From Terriglobus roseus (GTDB lineage Bacteria > Acidobacteriota > Terriglobia > Terriglobales > Acidobacteriaceae), in NCBI RefSeq assembly GCF_900102185.1, contig NZ_LT629690.1, positions 186,001-250,000 of the forward strand: a stretch of 64,000 nucleotides of DNA, read 5' to 3'. Below, in pieces: positions 38,835 through 48,125 of the stretch. A model generated the notes under the pieces. The model was not told where the DNA came from. It saw only the letters and a program-made list of their open reading frames with translations, and ran no database searches. How positions within the stretch are numbered: the stretch's first letter is position 1; each line of letters begins with the position of its first letter. The position numbers were made by a program, and so were the translations under genes.

Positions 38835-41090
38835 ATGGCTGCAACACGACGCGATTTTCTAAAAGGCACCGGCGCCTTGGCCGTTGCTGCCGGTACACCT
38901 GCTCTGACTGCGGAAGCGGCGGTACAAAAACATAGCGCTGCGTCCACAACACAGGCACATACCGGTGCGTTAAGCGACTACGTGAATGTGTTGCAGGGAA
39001 CGAACTCGAATCCGCAGTTTTCGCGCGGCAATACGTTGCCCATTGTTGCGGAGCCGTTTGGCATGGCGCACTGGACGCTGGAGTCGCGCAGCGGATCGCC
39101 GTGGATGTTCTCGCCGATTGATCAACGCATTCAGGGCTTCCGTCTGACGCACCAGTTGAGCCCCTGGCTCAGTGATTACGGCTTCACCACGATCCTGCCA
39201 GTGACGGGCGAACCGGACGTTCGTGCATCAGCGCGTGCCACTTCGTATCGCCCCGATGAACTGGTGGCGCATCCGTACGGCTTCAAGATGAATCTGCTGC
39301 GCTATTGCATTGATGCGGAGCTGACGCCGACCTGTCGTGGAGCCGTGCTGCGTGCAACAAGCCGATTGGGCGATGACATTTCGCTGGTGATCGACGTGCC
39401 GGAGAAGGGCGCGGAATTTCAGTGGGATGCCAACTCTGGCACCTTGCATTGGAAGACTTCTGCAAGTGCAGGCGGTACGCCGGATGGATTTGCAACGTAC
39501 TACATTTTGCGCGCAGGCAAAGGCGCTACGTTTGAGCAGAAGGCGCTGAAGAGTAATGCTCCGGGACGCAATAACAGCGGCAGCATGGTTGGCGTGCTGC
39601 ATCTGAAGTCGGCGAAGGCTGAGGTTGCCATTACGCATTCGTTTATCTCGTTTGATCAGGCACACCGCAACATCAATACCGAAATCGGCACCAGCAGCTT
39701 CGATGAGGTACAGGCAAAGACGAAGGCCATGTGGGAGGAGCATCTTCGCGCTGTCGTGATTCACGGCGCAACGGAGACACAGATGAAGACGTTCTACTCC
39801 TGCCTGTATCGCACGGTACTGTTCCCGCGCATCTGGCATGAGATCGACGCGAACGGTAAGGCCGTCCACATGAGCCCGTATACCAACAAGCTGACGCCTG
39901 GTGTGATGTATGCCGACCACGGCTATTGGGATGTGTATCGCGCGTGGTATCCCATGATGACGCTGCTGTATCCAGAGCGCCTGGGCGAGATTCTGCAGAG
40001 CTGGGTCAATGCTGGCACGGAAGGCGGATGGATGCCGCAGTTCCCATGCCCGGGTTATCGCGCATGCATGACGGGATCGCTGATTGATTCGCTGTTTGGC
40101 GATGCCGTAGTGAAGGACATCCCGGGTTTTGATCGCGAAGCCGCGTATCAGTTGCTGAAGAAGCATGCCACACAGGTGGGCGACCCTTCGAAGGGCTACG
40201 GACGTCGCGGCTCGGCTTCGTACCAGAAGTTAGGTTACGTACCTAACGATGAGGTTGAGCAGGCATGCGTTGAATCGCTCGACGCGCACTATGGCGACTT
40301 CTGCATTGGACAGATTGCAGCGAAGCTTGGACACACGGAAGATGCTGCGTTCTTCGCGAAGCGTTCGAAGAACTGGCGCATGATGTGGGACCCGCAGGTG
40401 AAGTTCTTCCGCGGCAAGAATGCTGATGGCAAATGGGCACCCGAGTTTCGGCAGTATCAGTGGGGTTCGCCGTATGTGGAGGGCGGAGCGTGGCAGCATC
40501 GCTGGTCGGTTCCACATGAGCCTGAGGCCATGATGAACGAGGCATTCGGCGGCAAAGAAACCTTCGTCGCGGAACTGGTGAACTGCGTGGAGCAGGAGCC
40601 TCGTTTTGAGGTGGGTGTCTATCACCAGGAGATCCACGAGATGAGCGAGATGGCTGCCGTGCGCTTCGGTCAGTACGCGCATAGCAATCAGCCATCGCAC
40701 CACATCCTGTGGATGTTCACGATTGGCGGTCGACCGGACCTGACGCAGAAGTGGGTGCGCAAGGTGCTGGATGAGCTGTATTCGCCGGAGCAGTTCTCAG
40801 GTGATGAGGACACCGGCTCCATGGCGGCGTGGTATGTGCTCGCATCGCTGGGGCTGTACACGCTGTGCCCGGGCAAGCCGGAATGGATGCTCGGTTCGCC
40901 CATGTGGCAGAAGGCCGAAGTGCGTCGCGGTCTGAAGGGAAGCAGCTTCACGGTTGAGGCTGCAGGTGACCCTGCGACTAAGCCGTATCGTGCGGGTCTT
41001 GCCGTTGACGGCAAGGCGCACAGCGGTGATGTGATCTCGCATGGCGACCTGGTGAAGGCTGCAACGCTGCGGTTCACCGTGAAAGCATAA
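38835..41090 (+). CDS. GH92 family alpha-mannosidase, Tat-exported
   Basis: A 751-residue enzyme with a twin-arginine signal ('TRRDFLKGTGALAVAAGTPAL' in pieces) and GH92 blocks: 'WDVYRAWYPMMTLLYPE', 'EGGWMPQFPCPGYRACM', 'SNQPSHHILWMFTIGG', and 'GDEDTGSMAAWYVLASLGLY'. The last holds the catalytic acidic pair, written GNDD in most members and DED here. GH92 enzymes are exo-acting calcium-dependent alpha-mannosidases. I start at MAATRRDF because TAAGGA precedes it and the Tat motif then lies at the N terminus. It stands alone between tuf and rpsJ. Confidence 0.86.
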   Translation: MAATRRDFLKGTGALAVAAGTPALTAEAAVQKHSAASTTQAHTGALSDYVNVLQGTNSNPQFSRGNTLPIVAEPFGMAHWTLESRSGSPWMFSPIDQRIQGFRLTHQLSPWLSDYGFTTILPVTGEPDVRASARATSYRPDELVAHPYGFKMNLLRYCIDAELTPTCRGAVLRATSRLGDDISLVIDVPEKGAEFQWDANSGTLHWKTSASAGGTPDGFATYYILRAGKGATFEQKALKSNAPGRNNSGSMVGVLHLKSAKAEVAITHSFISFDQAHRNINTEIGTSSFDEVQAKTKAMWEEHLRAVVIHGATETQMKTFYSCLYRTVLFPRIWHEIDANGKAVHMSPYTNKLTPGVMYADHGYWDVYRAWYPMMTLLYPERLGEILQSWVNAGTEGGWMPQFPCPGYRACMTGSLIDSLFGDAVVKDIPGFDREAAYQLLKKHATQVGDPSKGYGRRGSASYQKLGYVPNDEVEQACVESLDAHYGDFCIGQIAAKLGHTEDAAFFAKRSKNWRMMWDPQVKFFRGKNADGKWAPEFRQYQWGSPYVEGGAWQHRWSVPHEPEAMMNEAFGGKETFVAELVNCVEQEPRFEVGVYHQEIHEMSEMAAVRFGQYAHSNQPSHHILWMFTIGGRPDLTQKWVRKVLDELYSPEQFSGDEDTGSMAAWYVLASLGLYTLCPGKPEWMLGSPMWQKAEVRRGLKGSSFTVEAAGDPATKPYRAGLAVDGKAHSGDVISHGDLVKAATLRFTVKA

Positions 41091-41112
41091 GCAGCCATTT
41101 GTTCCATCGAAG

Positions 41113-41142
41113 GGCATCTGCACTGAAAATGGTGCAGGTGCC
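41113..41142 (+). terminator. Terminator of the GH92 gene
   Basis: GGCATCTGCAC pairs with GTGCAGGTGCC (one wobble) around an eight-base loop and is followed by TTTTCTTTTG. Confidence 0.85.
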
Positions 41143-41175
41143 TTTTCTTTTGTCTTGTTTGTGGTTGGCGACAGG

Positions 41176-41204
41176 TTAATTTCTGGCAGAAATGCTGCTA
41201 TGAT
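41176..41204 (+). promoter_or_regulatory. Promoter of the S10 operon
   Basis: TTAATT (41176-41181) and TATGAT (41199-41204) are spaced by 17 bases, placing the start near 41211 and leaving a leader of about 200 bases before rpsJ. Confidence 0.6.
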
Positions 41205-41210
41205 CAATTG

Positions 41211-41409
41211 TCTGCTGCGTGAAGGTCGCTTGCGGTATTGGCGGCTGGTTCGGGATGGCGAGTGAGTCCCGGCGCGGTGGTCCCTGACAAATTTTTGCCG
41301 ATCCACCGCATTTTCCTGTGGGAAAAGCGTCGTGCTTCGGTTACACTCAAAAGGTTGGTCTGAAGGCCAGCCGCAGTTGTAGATCTTTGCGTAAAGAGAG
41401 TTCGAACAC
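41211..41409 (+). promoter_or_regulatory. Leader of the S10 operon
   Basis: The untranslated stretch before rpsJ holds a stem GCGGTGG/CCACCGC (about 41274-41309) and a perfect hairpin TTTTCC-TGTG-GGAAAA. In E. coli the S10 leader is the target of L4 feedback. Whether this leader works the same way cannot be read from sequence. Confidence 0.4.
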
Positions 41410-41730
41410 ATGGCTGCACAGCAGAGAATTCGCATTCGCCTGAAGGCGTATGACTATCGTGTCCTGGACACGTCGACCGGCGAGATCGTTGAGACCGCCA
41501 AGCGCACCGGAGCACAGGTTGCGGGTCCGATTCCCCTTCCCACGATGAAGAACAAGTACTGCGTGCTCCGTTCCCCGCACGTCGACAAGAAGTCGCGTGA
41601 GGCGTTCGAAATCCGTACGCATAAGCGGCTGATCGACATCCTGGAACCGACGCAGCAGACGGTGGACGCGCTGATGAAGCTCGACCTGCCCGCTGGCGTT
41701 GACGTGGAAATCAAGACCGTTACCAAGTAA
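41410..41730 (+). CDS. rpsJ: Ribosomal protein S10
   Basis: The 106-residue S10/NusE has '[16 protein letters not shown]', '[39 protein letters not shown]' (in pieces) and the C-terminal '[12 protein letters not shown]'. It is part of the 30S head and also acts in NusB-dependent antitermination. It is the first gene of the S10 operon and has its own promoter here. Confidence 0.97.
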   Translation: MAAQQRIRIRLKAYDYRVLDTSTGEIVETAKRTGAQVAGPIPLPTMKNKYCVLRSPHVDKKSREAFEIRTHKRLIDILEPTQQTVDALMKLDLPAGVDVEIKTVTK

Positions 41731-41794
41731 CACAAAATTTCAATAAACCGGCAGTGCCCCGCTGCGTGCGTGGGCATGATGAGGAGAGAATCAC

Positions 41795-42529
41795 ATGGCA
41801 GTAACAGGTTTGCTCGGTAAGAAGATTGGCATGACGCAGGTGTTTGACGACGCCGGTGTTGTGCACCCGGTCACCGTGATCAAGGTTGGCCCTTGCGTTG
41901 TCACCCAGGTGAAGACGCAGAAGACTGACGGCTACGATGCCGCACAGATCGGTCTGGTGGAGTTCGTAAAGGCCTCCAAGCTGACCAAGGGTCTGGCTGG
42001 TCACCTGGCGAAGAGCGATGCTCCGCCGGTTCGTGAGATCCGTGAAGTGGGCATTGAGTCCACGACCGGTGAGAACGAGGGTGAAGGCGCTGTGAAGGCT
42101 GGCGATCGCGTTCTGGTCGACATCTTCGACGGTGAGCGTTTCGTTGACATCATTGGTAAGTCGAAGGGCCGCGGTTTCGCGGGCGTGGTTCGTCGCCACG
42201 GCTTCGGCGGTGGCCCCAAGTCGCACGGCCACATGTTCCAGATTCAGGGTTCGATCGGTGCATCGTCGTTCCCCTCGCGCGTATTCCCGGGCCAGCGCAT
42301 GCCGGGTCACCACGGTGACGCGCAGATCACGGTTCGCAACCTGCGTATCCGCGGTATCGACCTTGAGGACAACCTCCTCCTGGTTGAGGGTGCGGTTCCG
42401 GGACCCCGTGATGGTGTGATTCTGATCTCGAAGTCGAAGAACCCGCCGCGTGAGCGTCGTGGATTCGCCGGTTCGGGTACGGTTGATCCGCTGAAGGCTT
42501 CGAAGAAGGCTTCGGGTAAGAAGAAGTAA
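41795..42529 (+). CDS. rplC: Ribosomal protein L3
   Basis: L3 of 244 residues: '[17 protein letters not shown]', '[23 protein letters not shown]' (in pieces) and '[15 protein letters not shown]'. It is an early assembly protein near the peptidyl transferase centre. It is longer than the usual 205-215 residues because of a basic C-terminal tail ending [12 protein letters not shown] lies about nine bases before the ATG. Confidence 0.97.
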   Translation: MAVTGLLGKKIGMTQVFDDAGVVHPVTVIKVGPCVVTQVKTQKTDGYDAAQIGLVEFVKASKLTKGLAGHLAKSDAPPVREIREVGIESTTGENEGEGAVKAGDRVLVDIFDGERFVDIIGKSKGRGFAGVVRRHGFGGGPKSHGHMFQIQGSIGASSFPSRVFPGQRMPGHHGDAQITVRNLRIRGIDLEDNLLLVEGAVPGPRDGVILISKSKNPPRERRGFAGSGTVDPLKASKKASGKKK

Positions 42530-42536
42530 GAACTGA

Positions 42537-42565
42537 CGGCAGAGCAATCTCTGGTTGCTCTGCCG
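42537..42565 (+). repeat. Hairpin in the rplC-rplD spacer
   Basis: CGGCAGAGCAA pairs perfectly (11 bp) with TTGCTCTGCCG around a seven-base loop. A weaker pair, GACTTA/TAAGTC, follows at 42602-42624. Confidence 0.6.
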
Positions 42566-42687
42566 CTTAGTGTGTAAGTGCAGTAACTCGCATCGTCTGC
42601 GGACTTAGTCGGAATGAGTAAGTCGACAGCAGGATGACAAATTGAACTTAGGGCGCTCGCAATAGAACGAGGGCCAGAGGAAGCAAG

Positions 42688-43362
42688 ATGGCAAAGATTA
42701 ACGTAGTCGATCTCGGCGGGAACAAGGTCAGCGAGCTTGAGCTTGCAGACGAAGTGTTCGGCGTCGAAGTGAATGAGTCCCTGCTGTGGGAGTCGGTAAA
42801 GCATTACCGGGCTGCGCTCCGCCAGGGAACCGCCGCCACCAAGAACAAGAAGCTCGTGTCGGGTTCCGGCAAGAAGCTGTGGAAGCAGAAGGGAACCGGT
42901 CGTGCCCGTGTGGGTTCGGTGCGTTCGCCTATCTGGCGTCATGGTGGTACGGTTCACGGACCCCAGCCCCGCTCGTATGAGTACGCCTTCCCCAAGAAGA
43001 AGCTGCTCGGTGCTCTGAGCTCTGCTCTTGCTTCCAAGCTGCAGGACGGCAAGCTGACGGTTGTTTCGACTCTGGATGTTGCTGAGCCGAAGACCAAGCT
43101 GTACCGCCAGGCTCTGGACAAGCTGGAAGCCAAGAAGACCGCACTGCTGGTCGAGAGCGGACAGAAGCTGACCGACAACCTGTTCCTGGGTTCGCGCAAC
43201 CTGGACGGCGTTGAGCTGGTGCTGAGCTCGGAGGTTCACCCCTACGACCTGCTCCGCTACGAGCACGCCATCTTCTCGCAGGATGCTATTGAGGCTCTGC
43301 AGGAAGTCCTGAAGAAGAATGTGTCGCGCCGTAAGCTGGCTGCGAAGAAGGAGGTTGCGTAA
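42688..43362 (+). CDS. rplD: Ribosomal protein L4
   Basis: L4 of 224 residues, with 'KLWKQKGTGRARVGSVRSPIWRHGGTVHGPQPR' in pieces (the loop lining the exit tunnel) and a C-terminal alpha/beta domain. In E. coli it also represses its own operon. GAGGAAG precedes the ATG, and the stop overlaps the rplW start by one base (TAATG). Confidence 0.96.
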   Translation: MAKINVVDLGGNKVSELELADEVFGVEVNESLLWESVKHYRAALRQGTAATKNKKLVSGSGKKLWKQKGTGRARVGSVRSPIWRHGGTVHGPQPRSYEYAFPKKKLLGALSSALASKLQDGKLTVVSTLDVAEPKTKLYRQALDKLEAKKTALLVESGQKLTDNLFLGSRNLDGVELVLSSEVHPYDLLRYEHAIFSQDAIEALQEVLKKNVSRRKLAAKKEVA

Positions 43363-43655
43363 TGGCAACTGTTTACACCACCATTCGCCGCCCGCTGATT
43401 ACGGAAAAGGGCATGATCGCCAAGGAGACCGAAGGCACTCTGGTGTTTGAGGTTGCTGCTGGCGCGACGAAGAATGAAGTGAAGCATGCAGTGGAGAGCC
43501 TGTTCAAGGTGAAGGTTGCTGCGGTTCGCACCGCCAACTACCTGGGCAAGGAGCGCCGCCGCGGTCGCTTCACCGGTTTCAAGCCGGACTGGAAGAAGGC
43601 ATATGTTCGCCTGGTTCCGGGTTCGAAGATGCCGGAGTATGTCAACTCGCTCTAA
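43362..43655 (+). CDS. rplW: Ribosomal protein L23
   Basis: The 97-residue L23 has 'TTIRRPLITEKGM', 'NEVKHAVESLFKVKV' and 'RRGRFTGFKPDWKKAYVRL'. It sits at the tunnel exit and docks trigger factor and SRP. The start overlaps the rplD stop by one base, so translation is coupled. Confidence 0.96.
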   Translation: MATVYTTIRRPLITEKGMIAKETEGTLVFEVAAGATKNEVKHAVESLFKVKVAAVRTANYLGKERRRGRFTGFKPDWKKAYVRLVPGSKMPEYVNSL

Positions 43656-43795
43656 GGAGCGAAACAGGTCAGCAAGTCAGCGAGTCTGCAAGTCATCGGA
43701 TCTCGCGCAGTAAGTGAACTTGAAGGCTTGAGTACACGAAGTAACCCCAATCCGCGCGCCTGACTAGCTATGCGGATGGTAAGGAAGTTAGGGAA

Positions 43796-44620
43796 ATGCC
43801 GATTAAGACATTCCGACCGATTACGCCGACACTGCGCTTCCAGTCGAAGCTGGTGAACTCGGACATCACGACGAACGAGCCGTACAAGCCGCTGCTGGCA
43901 ACGAAGCAGCGCACAGGCGGCCGTAACTCCACCGGTAAGCTGACGATCCGTCATCACGGTGGTGGCCACAAGAAGAAGCTTCGTATTATCGACTTCAAGC
44001 GCGACAAGTTCGGTGTACCCGGAACCGTTGCGACGATCGAATACGATCCGAACCGCTCCTCGCGTATCGCTCTGATCAGCTACAAGGACGGCGAAAAGCG
44101 CTACATCATTCAGCCGGTTGGCCTGAAGGTTGGCATGACGGTGACCTCCGGTCCCGACGCCGACATTCTGGTTGGCAATGCTCTGCCGCTGCGCAACATC
44201 CCTGCTGGTACGACGGTCCACAATGTGGAACTGCGTCCTGGTAAGGGTGCACAGATGGTCCGCTCTGCCGGTTCGTCCGCGCAGCTGGTTGCGAAGGAAG
44301 GCGACTACGCTCTCCTGAAGCTGCCCTCCGGCGAAACCCGCCGCGTGTTGGTGGACTGCATGGCAACGGTTGGCCAGGTTGGCAACACGGATCATGAGAA
44401 CATCTCGCTCGGTAAGGCCGGTGCAAGCCGCTGGCGCGGTATCCGTCCGACGAACCGTGGTGTGTCGATGAACCCTGTGGATCACCCGCACGGTGGTGGT
44501 GAAGGTAAGACCTCAGGCGGACGTCATCCTGTTACGCCGTGGGGACAGCCGACACGTGGTTACAAGACCCGTAACAACAAGCGGACCGATGTGTTCATCG
44601 TCAACCGCCGCAGCAAGTAA
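43796..44620 (+). CDS. rplB: Ribosomal protein L2
   Basis: The 274-residue L2 has '[20 protein letters not shown]', '[24 protein letters not shown]' (in pieces) and '[18 protein letters not shown]' with the conserved His near the peptidyl transferase centre. AAGGAAG and further purines precede the ATG. The 140-base spacer before it has no coding content. Confidence 0.97.
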   Translation: MPIKTFRPITPTLRFQSKLVNSDITTNEPYKPLLATKQRTGGRNSTGKLTIRHHGGGHKKKLRIIDFKRDKFGVPGTVATIEYDPNRSSRIALISYKDGEKRYIIQPVGLKVGMTVTSGPDADILVGNALPLRNIPAGTTVHNVELRPGKGAQMVRSAGSSAQLVAKEGDYALLKLPSGETRRVLVDCMATVGQVGNTDHENISLGKAGASRWRGIRPTNRGVSMNPVDHPHGGGEGKTSGGRHPVTPWGQPTRGYKTRNNKRTDVFIVNRRSK

Positions 44621-44641
44621 TTCAGGGAGCGAGAGGAAAAC

Positions 44642-44923
44642 ATGGCACGTTCTACAAAGAAGGGCCCATTTATCGACGCCCACCTGATGACGAAGGTTGA
44701 GGTGCTGAACACCGCGAACAAGAAGGAAGTCGTTAAGACTTGGTCGCGTCGTTCCACCATCTTCCCGGAGTTCGTGGGTCACACCATTGCCGTGCACAAC
44801 GGTAAGAAGTTCATTCCGGTCTACGTGACGGAGAACATGGTGGGTCACAAGCTGGGCGAGTTTGCCGCAACGCGTACCTTCAAGGGCCACGCAGCGAAGG
44901 CTGAGACGGCCAAGGGTCGTTAA
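44642..44923 (+). CDS. rpsS: Ribosomal protein S19
   Basis: The 93-residue S19 has '[14 protein letters not shown]', '[43 protein letters not shown]' (in pieces) and 'TRTFKGHA'. It contacts S13 and the A-site region of the 30S head. GGGAG and GAGGAAAA precede the ATG. Confidence 0.97.
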   Translation: MARSTKKGPFIDAHLMTKVEVLNTANKKEVVKTWSRRSTIFPEFVGHTIAVHNGKKFIPVYVTENMVGHKLGEFAATRTFKGHAAKAETAKGR

Positions 44924-44944
44924 GTCGGGATTAGTTACGTCAGC

Positions 44945-44961
44945 CTCCGGTTCTGCCGGAG
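44945..44961 (+). repeat. Hairpin in the rpsS-rplV spacer
   Basis: CTCCGG pairs with CCGGAG around TTCTG, a short stem shortly before the rplV ribosome site. Confidence 0.45.
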
Positions 44962-44978
44962 CGCGATAAGGAAGAGTT

Positions 44979-45500
44979 ATGGCGAAGACAGCCGAGAAGA
45001 GTGCAGTACGTGAGTTCCGCGCCGAGGCGCGGTTCCAGCGGACCAGCCCGCAAAAGGCGAAGCTGGTGCTGGACACGATCAAGGGCCAGAGCGTGGAAAA
45101 TGCTCTGAACACCCTGATGTTCACCCGCAAGCGCATTGCTCCCATCGTGGAGAAGGCGCTGCGTTCCGCAGTTCAGAACGCAAACTACCTGAGCCAGGAA
45201 CAGGGCTTCGATCTGGACATCGATCGTCTGTTCGTGAAGCAGGCTGTTGCAAACGAAGGCCCACGCATGAAGCGTATCCGCCCTGCCCCCATGGGTCGTG
45301 CGTTCCGCTATCAGCGTCGCCTTGCTCACATCATCGTGACGGTGGCGGAGAAGAAGTCTGTTGAGGCAACAAAGCAGGCTGAGGCTCCGGTAGCGGCTGC
45401 GGAGGGTGGCAAGAAGAAGGCTGCTCCGGCAAAGAAGGCTGCTGCCAAGAAGGCTCCGGCGAAGAAGGCCGCGAGCAAGAAGGCTGCTGCGACTGCGTAA
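44979..45500 (+). CDS. rplV: Ribosomal protein L22 with long basic tail
   Basis: The L22 core (about 1-125) has 'FRAEARFQRTSPQKAKLVLDTIKGQ' (in pieces), 'NANYLSQEQGFDLDIDRLFV', and the tunnel hairpin 'RMKRIRPAPMGRAFRYQRR'. About 45 further residues made mostly of Ala and Lys (AKKAAAKKAPAKKAASKKAA) extend it to 173, against about 110 in E. coli. The tail is probably disordered and could bind rRNA. Confidence 0.95.
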   Translation: MAKTAEKSAVREFRAEARFQRTSPQKAKLVLDTIKGQSVENALNTLMFTRKRIAPIVEKALRSAVQNANYLSQEQGFDLDIDRLFVKQAVANEGPRMKRIRPAPMGRAFRYQRRLAHIIVTVAEKKSVEATKQAEAPVAAAEGGKKKAAPAKKAAAKKAPAKKAASKKAAATA

Positions 45501-45506
45501 ATTTAT

Positions 45507-45526
45507 GGCCGGGCTGTAAGCCGGCC
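45507..45526 (+). repeat. Hairpin in the rplV-rpsC spacer
   Basis: GGCCGG pairs with CCGGCC around an eight-base loop; alternative pairings are possible because GCCGGGC also recurs. Confidence 0.4.
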
Positions 45527-45613
45527 CGGCATCGCCGAGAAGTTGAGGCGGCGAGTAAGTACTGAGTAAGTTCGGAACTAAGTTCTCCGGACGCGAAGTG
45601 AAGGGATTAAGTT

Positions 45614-46282
45614 ATGGGTCAGAAGGTCCATCCGTATGGTTTCCGCCTCGGCGTGAACAAGCCGTGGAAGTCGCGCTGGTTTGTGGAGCGTGACTACGAC
45701 AAGCTGCTGGTTGAGGACGTGAAGCTCAAGGCTGAGCTGCGCGAAAAGCTGAAGGCTGCTGGTGTCTCGTCCGTCGAGATCGAGCGCCCAGGCAACAAGC
45801 TGCGCCTCATCATCAAGACCGCCCGTCCGGGCATCATCATCGGCCGCAAGGGCGCTGAGATCGACAAGCTGAAGGCAGACATCCAGAAGCGTACGAACCG
45901 CGAAGTGTTCATCGACATTCTGGAAGTCAACAAGCCTGAGCTGGATGCGCAGCTGGTCGCAGAGAACATCGCTCTGCAGCTGGAGAAGCGTGTGTCGTTC
46001 CGTCGCGCGATGCGTAAGAGCGTTGATTCGGCTCTGCGTTTCGGCTGCAAGGGCATCAAGGTTCGTGTTTCGGGCCGTCTGAACGGCAACGAAATCGCAC
46101 GTTCCGAGTGGTATCTGCAGGGTCGTCTGCCGCTGCACACGCTGCGCGCAGACATCGACTACGGCTTTGCCGAAGCGAAGACCACCTACGGAATCATCGG
46201 CGTGAAGACCTGGGTCTACCGTGGCGATATCTACGAGCAGAAGCGCCGCCGCGACAACGTCACGACGACGGGTGCGTTCTAA
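45614..46282 (+). CDS. rpsC: Ribosomal protein S3
   Basis: The 222-residue S3 has '[19 protein letters not shown]', the KH-domain '[16 protein letters not shown]', and the C-terminal '[23 protein letters not shown]' (in pieces). It lines the mRNA entry tunnel. GAAGGGATTAAG precedes the ATG. Confidence 0.97.
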   Translation: MGQKVHPYGFRLGVNKPWKSRWFVERDYDKLLVEDVKLKAELREKLKAAGVSSVEIERPGNKLRLIIKTARPGIIIGRKGAEIDKLKADIQKRTNREVFIDILEVNKPELDAQLVAENIALQLEKRVSFRRAMRKSVDSALRFGCKGIKVRVSGRLNGNEIARSEWYLQGRLPLHTLRADIDYGFAEAKTTYGIIGVKTWVYRGDIYEQKRRRDNVTTTGAF

Positions 46283-46297
46283 GGAACGACAAACATT

Positions 46298-46321
46298 GCG
46301 GGGTTGAGTAATCAACCCCGC
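46298..46321 (+). repeat. Hairpin in the rpsC-rplP spacer
   Basis: GCGGGGTTGA pairs perfectly with TCAACCCCGC around GTAA, a GNRA tetraloop. A second short pair, CACTTA/TAAGTG, lies at 46358-46375. Confidence 0.6.
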
Positions 46322-46407
46322 GTAACACCAAGAACAGAAGGCGCGCGGAGACTGGGCCACTTATCTAGGTAAGTGACGCCAAGGCCGCAGCGGGAAAGAG
46401 TGCAGTT

Positions 46408-46854
46408 ATGTTGCAGCCCAAGAAGGTTAAGTACCGTAAACAGCAAAAGGGCAAGATGCGCGGTAAGGCATGGCGCGGTTCCGAGCTTGCATTTGGCGAC
46501 TACGGTTTGAAGGTTGTGGAGTGCGGCTACATCACCGATCGTCAGATCGAAGCAAGCCGTATCGCAATGACCCGTTACATCAAGCGTGGCGGTAAGGTTT
46601 GGCTCCGGATCTTCCCGGATAAGCCGATCACCAAGAAGCCCGCAGAAGTTCGAATGGGTTCTGGTAAGGGTGCGTTGGATCACTGGGTTGCAGTGGTTCG
46701 CCCCGGCAAGCTGCTCTTCGAGATGGAAGGCGTTCCGGTTGAGATCGCGAAGGAGGCCATGCGCCTTGCTTCGAACAAGCTTCCGCTCCGCACCGTTTTC
46801 GTGCAGCGTCCGAACATCAAGGCGATTGACCCCAAGGCTTCCGCAGCCGCGTAA
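46408..46854 (+). CDS. rplP: Ribosomal protein L16
   Basis: The 148-residue L16 has '[19 protein letters not shown]', '[36 protein letters not shown]' (in pieces) and '[20 protein letters not shown]'. It helps place A-site tRNA on the 50S subunit. Confidence 0.97.
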   Translation: MLQPKKVKYRKQQKGKMRGKAWRGSELAFGDYGLKVVECGYITDRQIEASRIAMTRYIKRGGKVWLRIFPDKPITKKPAEVRMGSGKGALDHWVAVVRPGKLLFEMEGVPVEIAKEAMRLASNKLPLRTVFVQRPNIKAIDPKASAAA

Positions 46855-46897
46855 CTGCATAGCGTCTCTGAATGCAGACGCTGAATGAGAGATTGAA

Positions 46898-47152
46898 ATG
46901 GAACTGAACAAGATCCGCGAATTTACGGACAGCGAACTGAAGGAGCAGCAGGCCCAGGCGGGCGAGCAGCTCTTCCGCGTTCGCTTCCAGAAGAGCCTGG
47001 GCGATGCCGCAGGCGTGAACAAGCTGCGCGAACTGAAGAAAGACATCGCGCGCATCAAGACTGTGGCGCGCCAGCGTGAGCTTGGCCAGGCCGTGGCTCC
47101 GACGGAGTCGGCTGCGCCCGCGAAGAAGACCCGTAAGGCGAAGAAGGCATAA
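46898..47152 (+). CDS. rpmC: Ribosomal protein L29
   Basis: L29 of 84 residues: '[15 protein letters not shown]', '[12 protein letters not shown]' and '[19 protein letters not shown]', plus a short Ala/Lys tail. It is near the tunnel exit. The ATG follows GAGAGATTG. Its stop is two bases before rpsQ. Confidence 0.94.
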   Translation: MELNKIREFTDSELKEQQAQAGEQLFRVRFQKSLGDAAGVNKLRELKKDIARIKTVARQRELGQAVAPTESAAPAKKTRKAKKA

Positions 47153-47154
47153 CG

Positions 47155-47472
47155 ATGGCTGAGACGACTGCTACGACTACTGCTACGGCAGAGAAGATTG
47201 GCCACCGCACCGAGAAGATCGGCCTGGTGACCTCGACAAAGATGGACAAGACGATCGTTGTGTCGGTGGAAATGCGCAAGGCGCACCCCAAGTACAAGCG
47301 CATCGTGAAGTCGAACAAGAAGTTCTACGCGCATGACGAGCAGAACTCAGCCCGCGTTGGCGATCAGGTCCGCATCCGTGAGACCCGTCCCACCAGCAAG
47401 CTGAAGCGCTGGAACCTCGAAGAGATCGTTCGCCGCTCGAGCCTGAGCGAAGCGACTCCGGCTTCGAAGTAA
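47155..47472 (+). CDS. rpsQ: Ribosomal protein S17
   Basis: S17 of 105 residues: '[45 protein letters not shown]' (in pieces), '[24 protein letters not shown]' (in pieces). Compared with the usual 80-90 residues it has a Thr/Ala-rich N-terminal extension of about 15. Only two bases separate it from rpmC. Confidence 0.95.
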   Translation: MAETTATTTATAEKIGHRTEKIGLVTSTKMDKTIVVSVEMRKAHPKYKRIVKSNKKFYAHDEQNSARVGDQVRIRETRPTSKLKRWNLEEIVRRSSLSEATPASK

Positions 47473-47658
47473 GATAAGAGTTTGCCCGTCGCCGGCATCG
47501 TTCGGTGACACTATGGGCATGACGCGTCCAGCGCGACGATCGTTGAAGATGTCGTTCAGCGATCCGCTCCGCGGCCGCGACCATTTAGTGGATTTGACTG
47601 GGGCGAGATAGCCCCCGGCCTTAGGCTCTGGAAGCCTCGAAGGTCAGGAGAAGAAGCA

Positions 47659-48030
47659 ATGTCCGTACAAATGCGTACGATTCTGGACGTAGCCGATAAC
47701 TCTGGCGCACGCCGTCTGCAGGTCATCCTGCCTCTCGGTGGTGGTCTGGGTAAGAAGGCTGGTCTGGGCGATGTGGTGACGGCAGCGGTGAAGGAAGCTT
47801 CGCCCGACGGCACCGTGAAGAAGGGCAAGGTTGTTAAAGCCGTGATCGTGCGCACCCGCAAGGAAGCGCGCCGCAAGGACGGCACCTACATCCGCTTTGA
47901 CCAGAACGCAGCCGTCGTGATCAACGACGCAGGCGAGCCGGTGGGAACCCGTGTATTCGGACCCGTGGCCCGCGAACTGCGCGACAAGAAGTTTCTGAAG
48001 ATCGTTTCGCTCGCTCCGGAAGTTATCTAA
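47659..48030 (+). CDS. rplN: Ribosomal protein L14
   Basis: The 123-residue L14 has '[22 protein letters not shown]' (in pieces), '[11 protein letters not shown]', '[12 protein letters not shown]' and '[27 protein letters not shown]' (in pieces). It forms bridges at the subunit interface. AGGAG precedes the ATG. A 186-base spacer separates it from rpsQ, and a terminator follows it instead of rplX. Confidence 0.97.
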   Translation: MSVQMRTILDVADNSGARRLQVILPLGGGLGKKAGLGDVVTAAVKEASPDGTVKKGKVVKAVIVRTRKEARRKDGTYIRFDQNAAVVINDAGEPVGTRVFGPVARELRDKKFLKIVSLAPEVI

Positions 48031-48055
48031 CTCTCTCGAAGCGTAGGTTCCATAC

Positions 48056-48085
48056 AAAGACCGCCGGCAGTCGCTGGCGGTCTTT
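48056..48085 (+). terminator. Hairpin terminator after rplN
   Basis: AAAGACCGCC pairs perfectly with GGCGGTCTTT around a ten-base loop, 25 bases after the rplN stop. The trailing T run is short (TTTG), so read-through is possible. It separates the S10 part of the cluster from what follows. Confidence 0.65.
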
Positions 48086-48125
48086 GTCGTCTGGACACAC
48101 AACTTTCTAAGGGAAGAATAGAACG

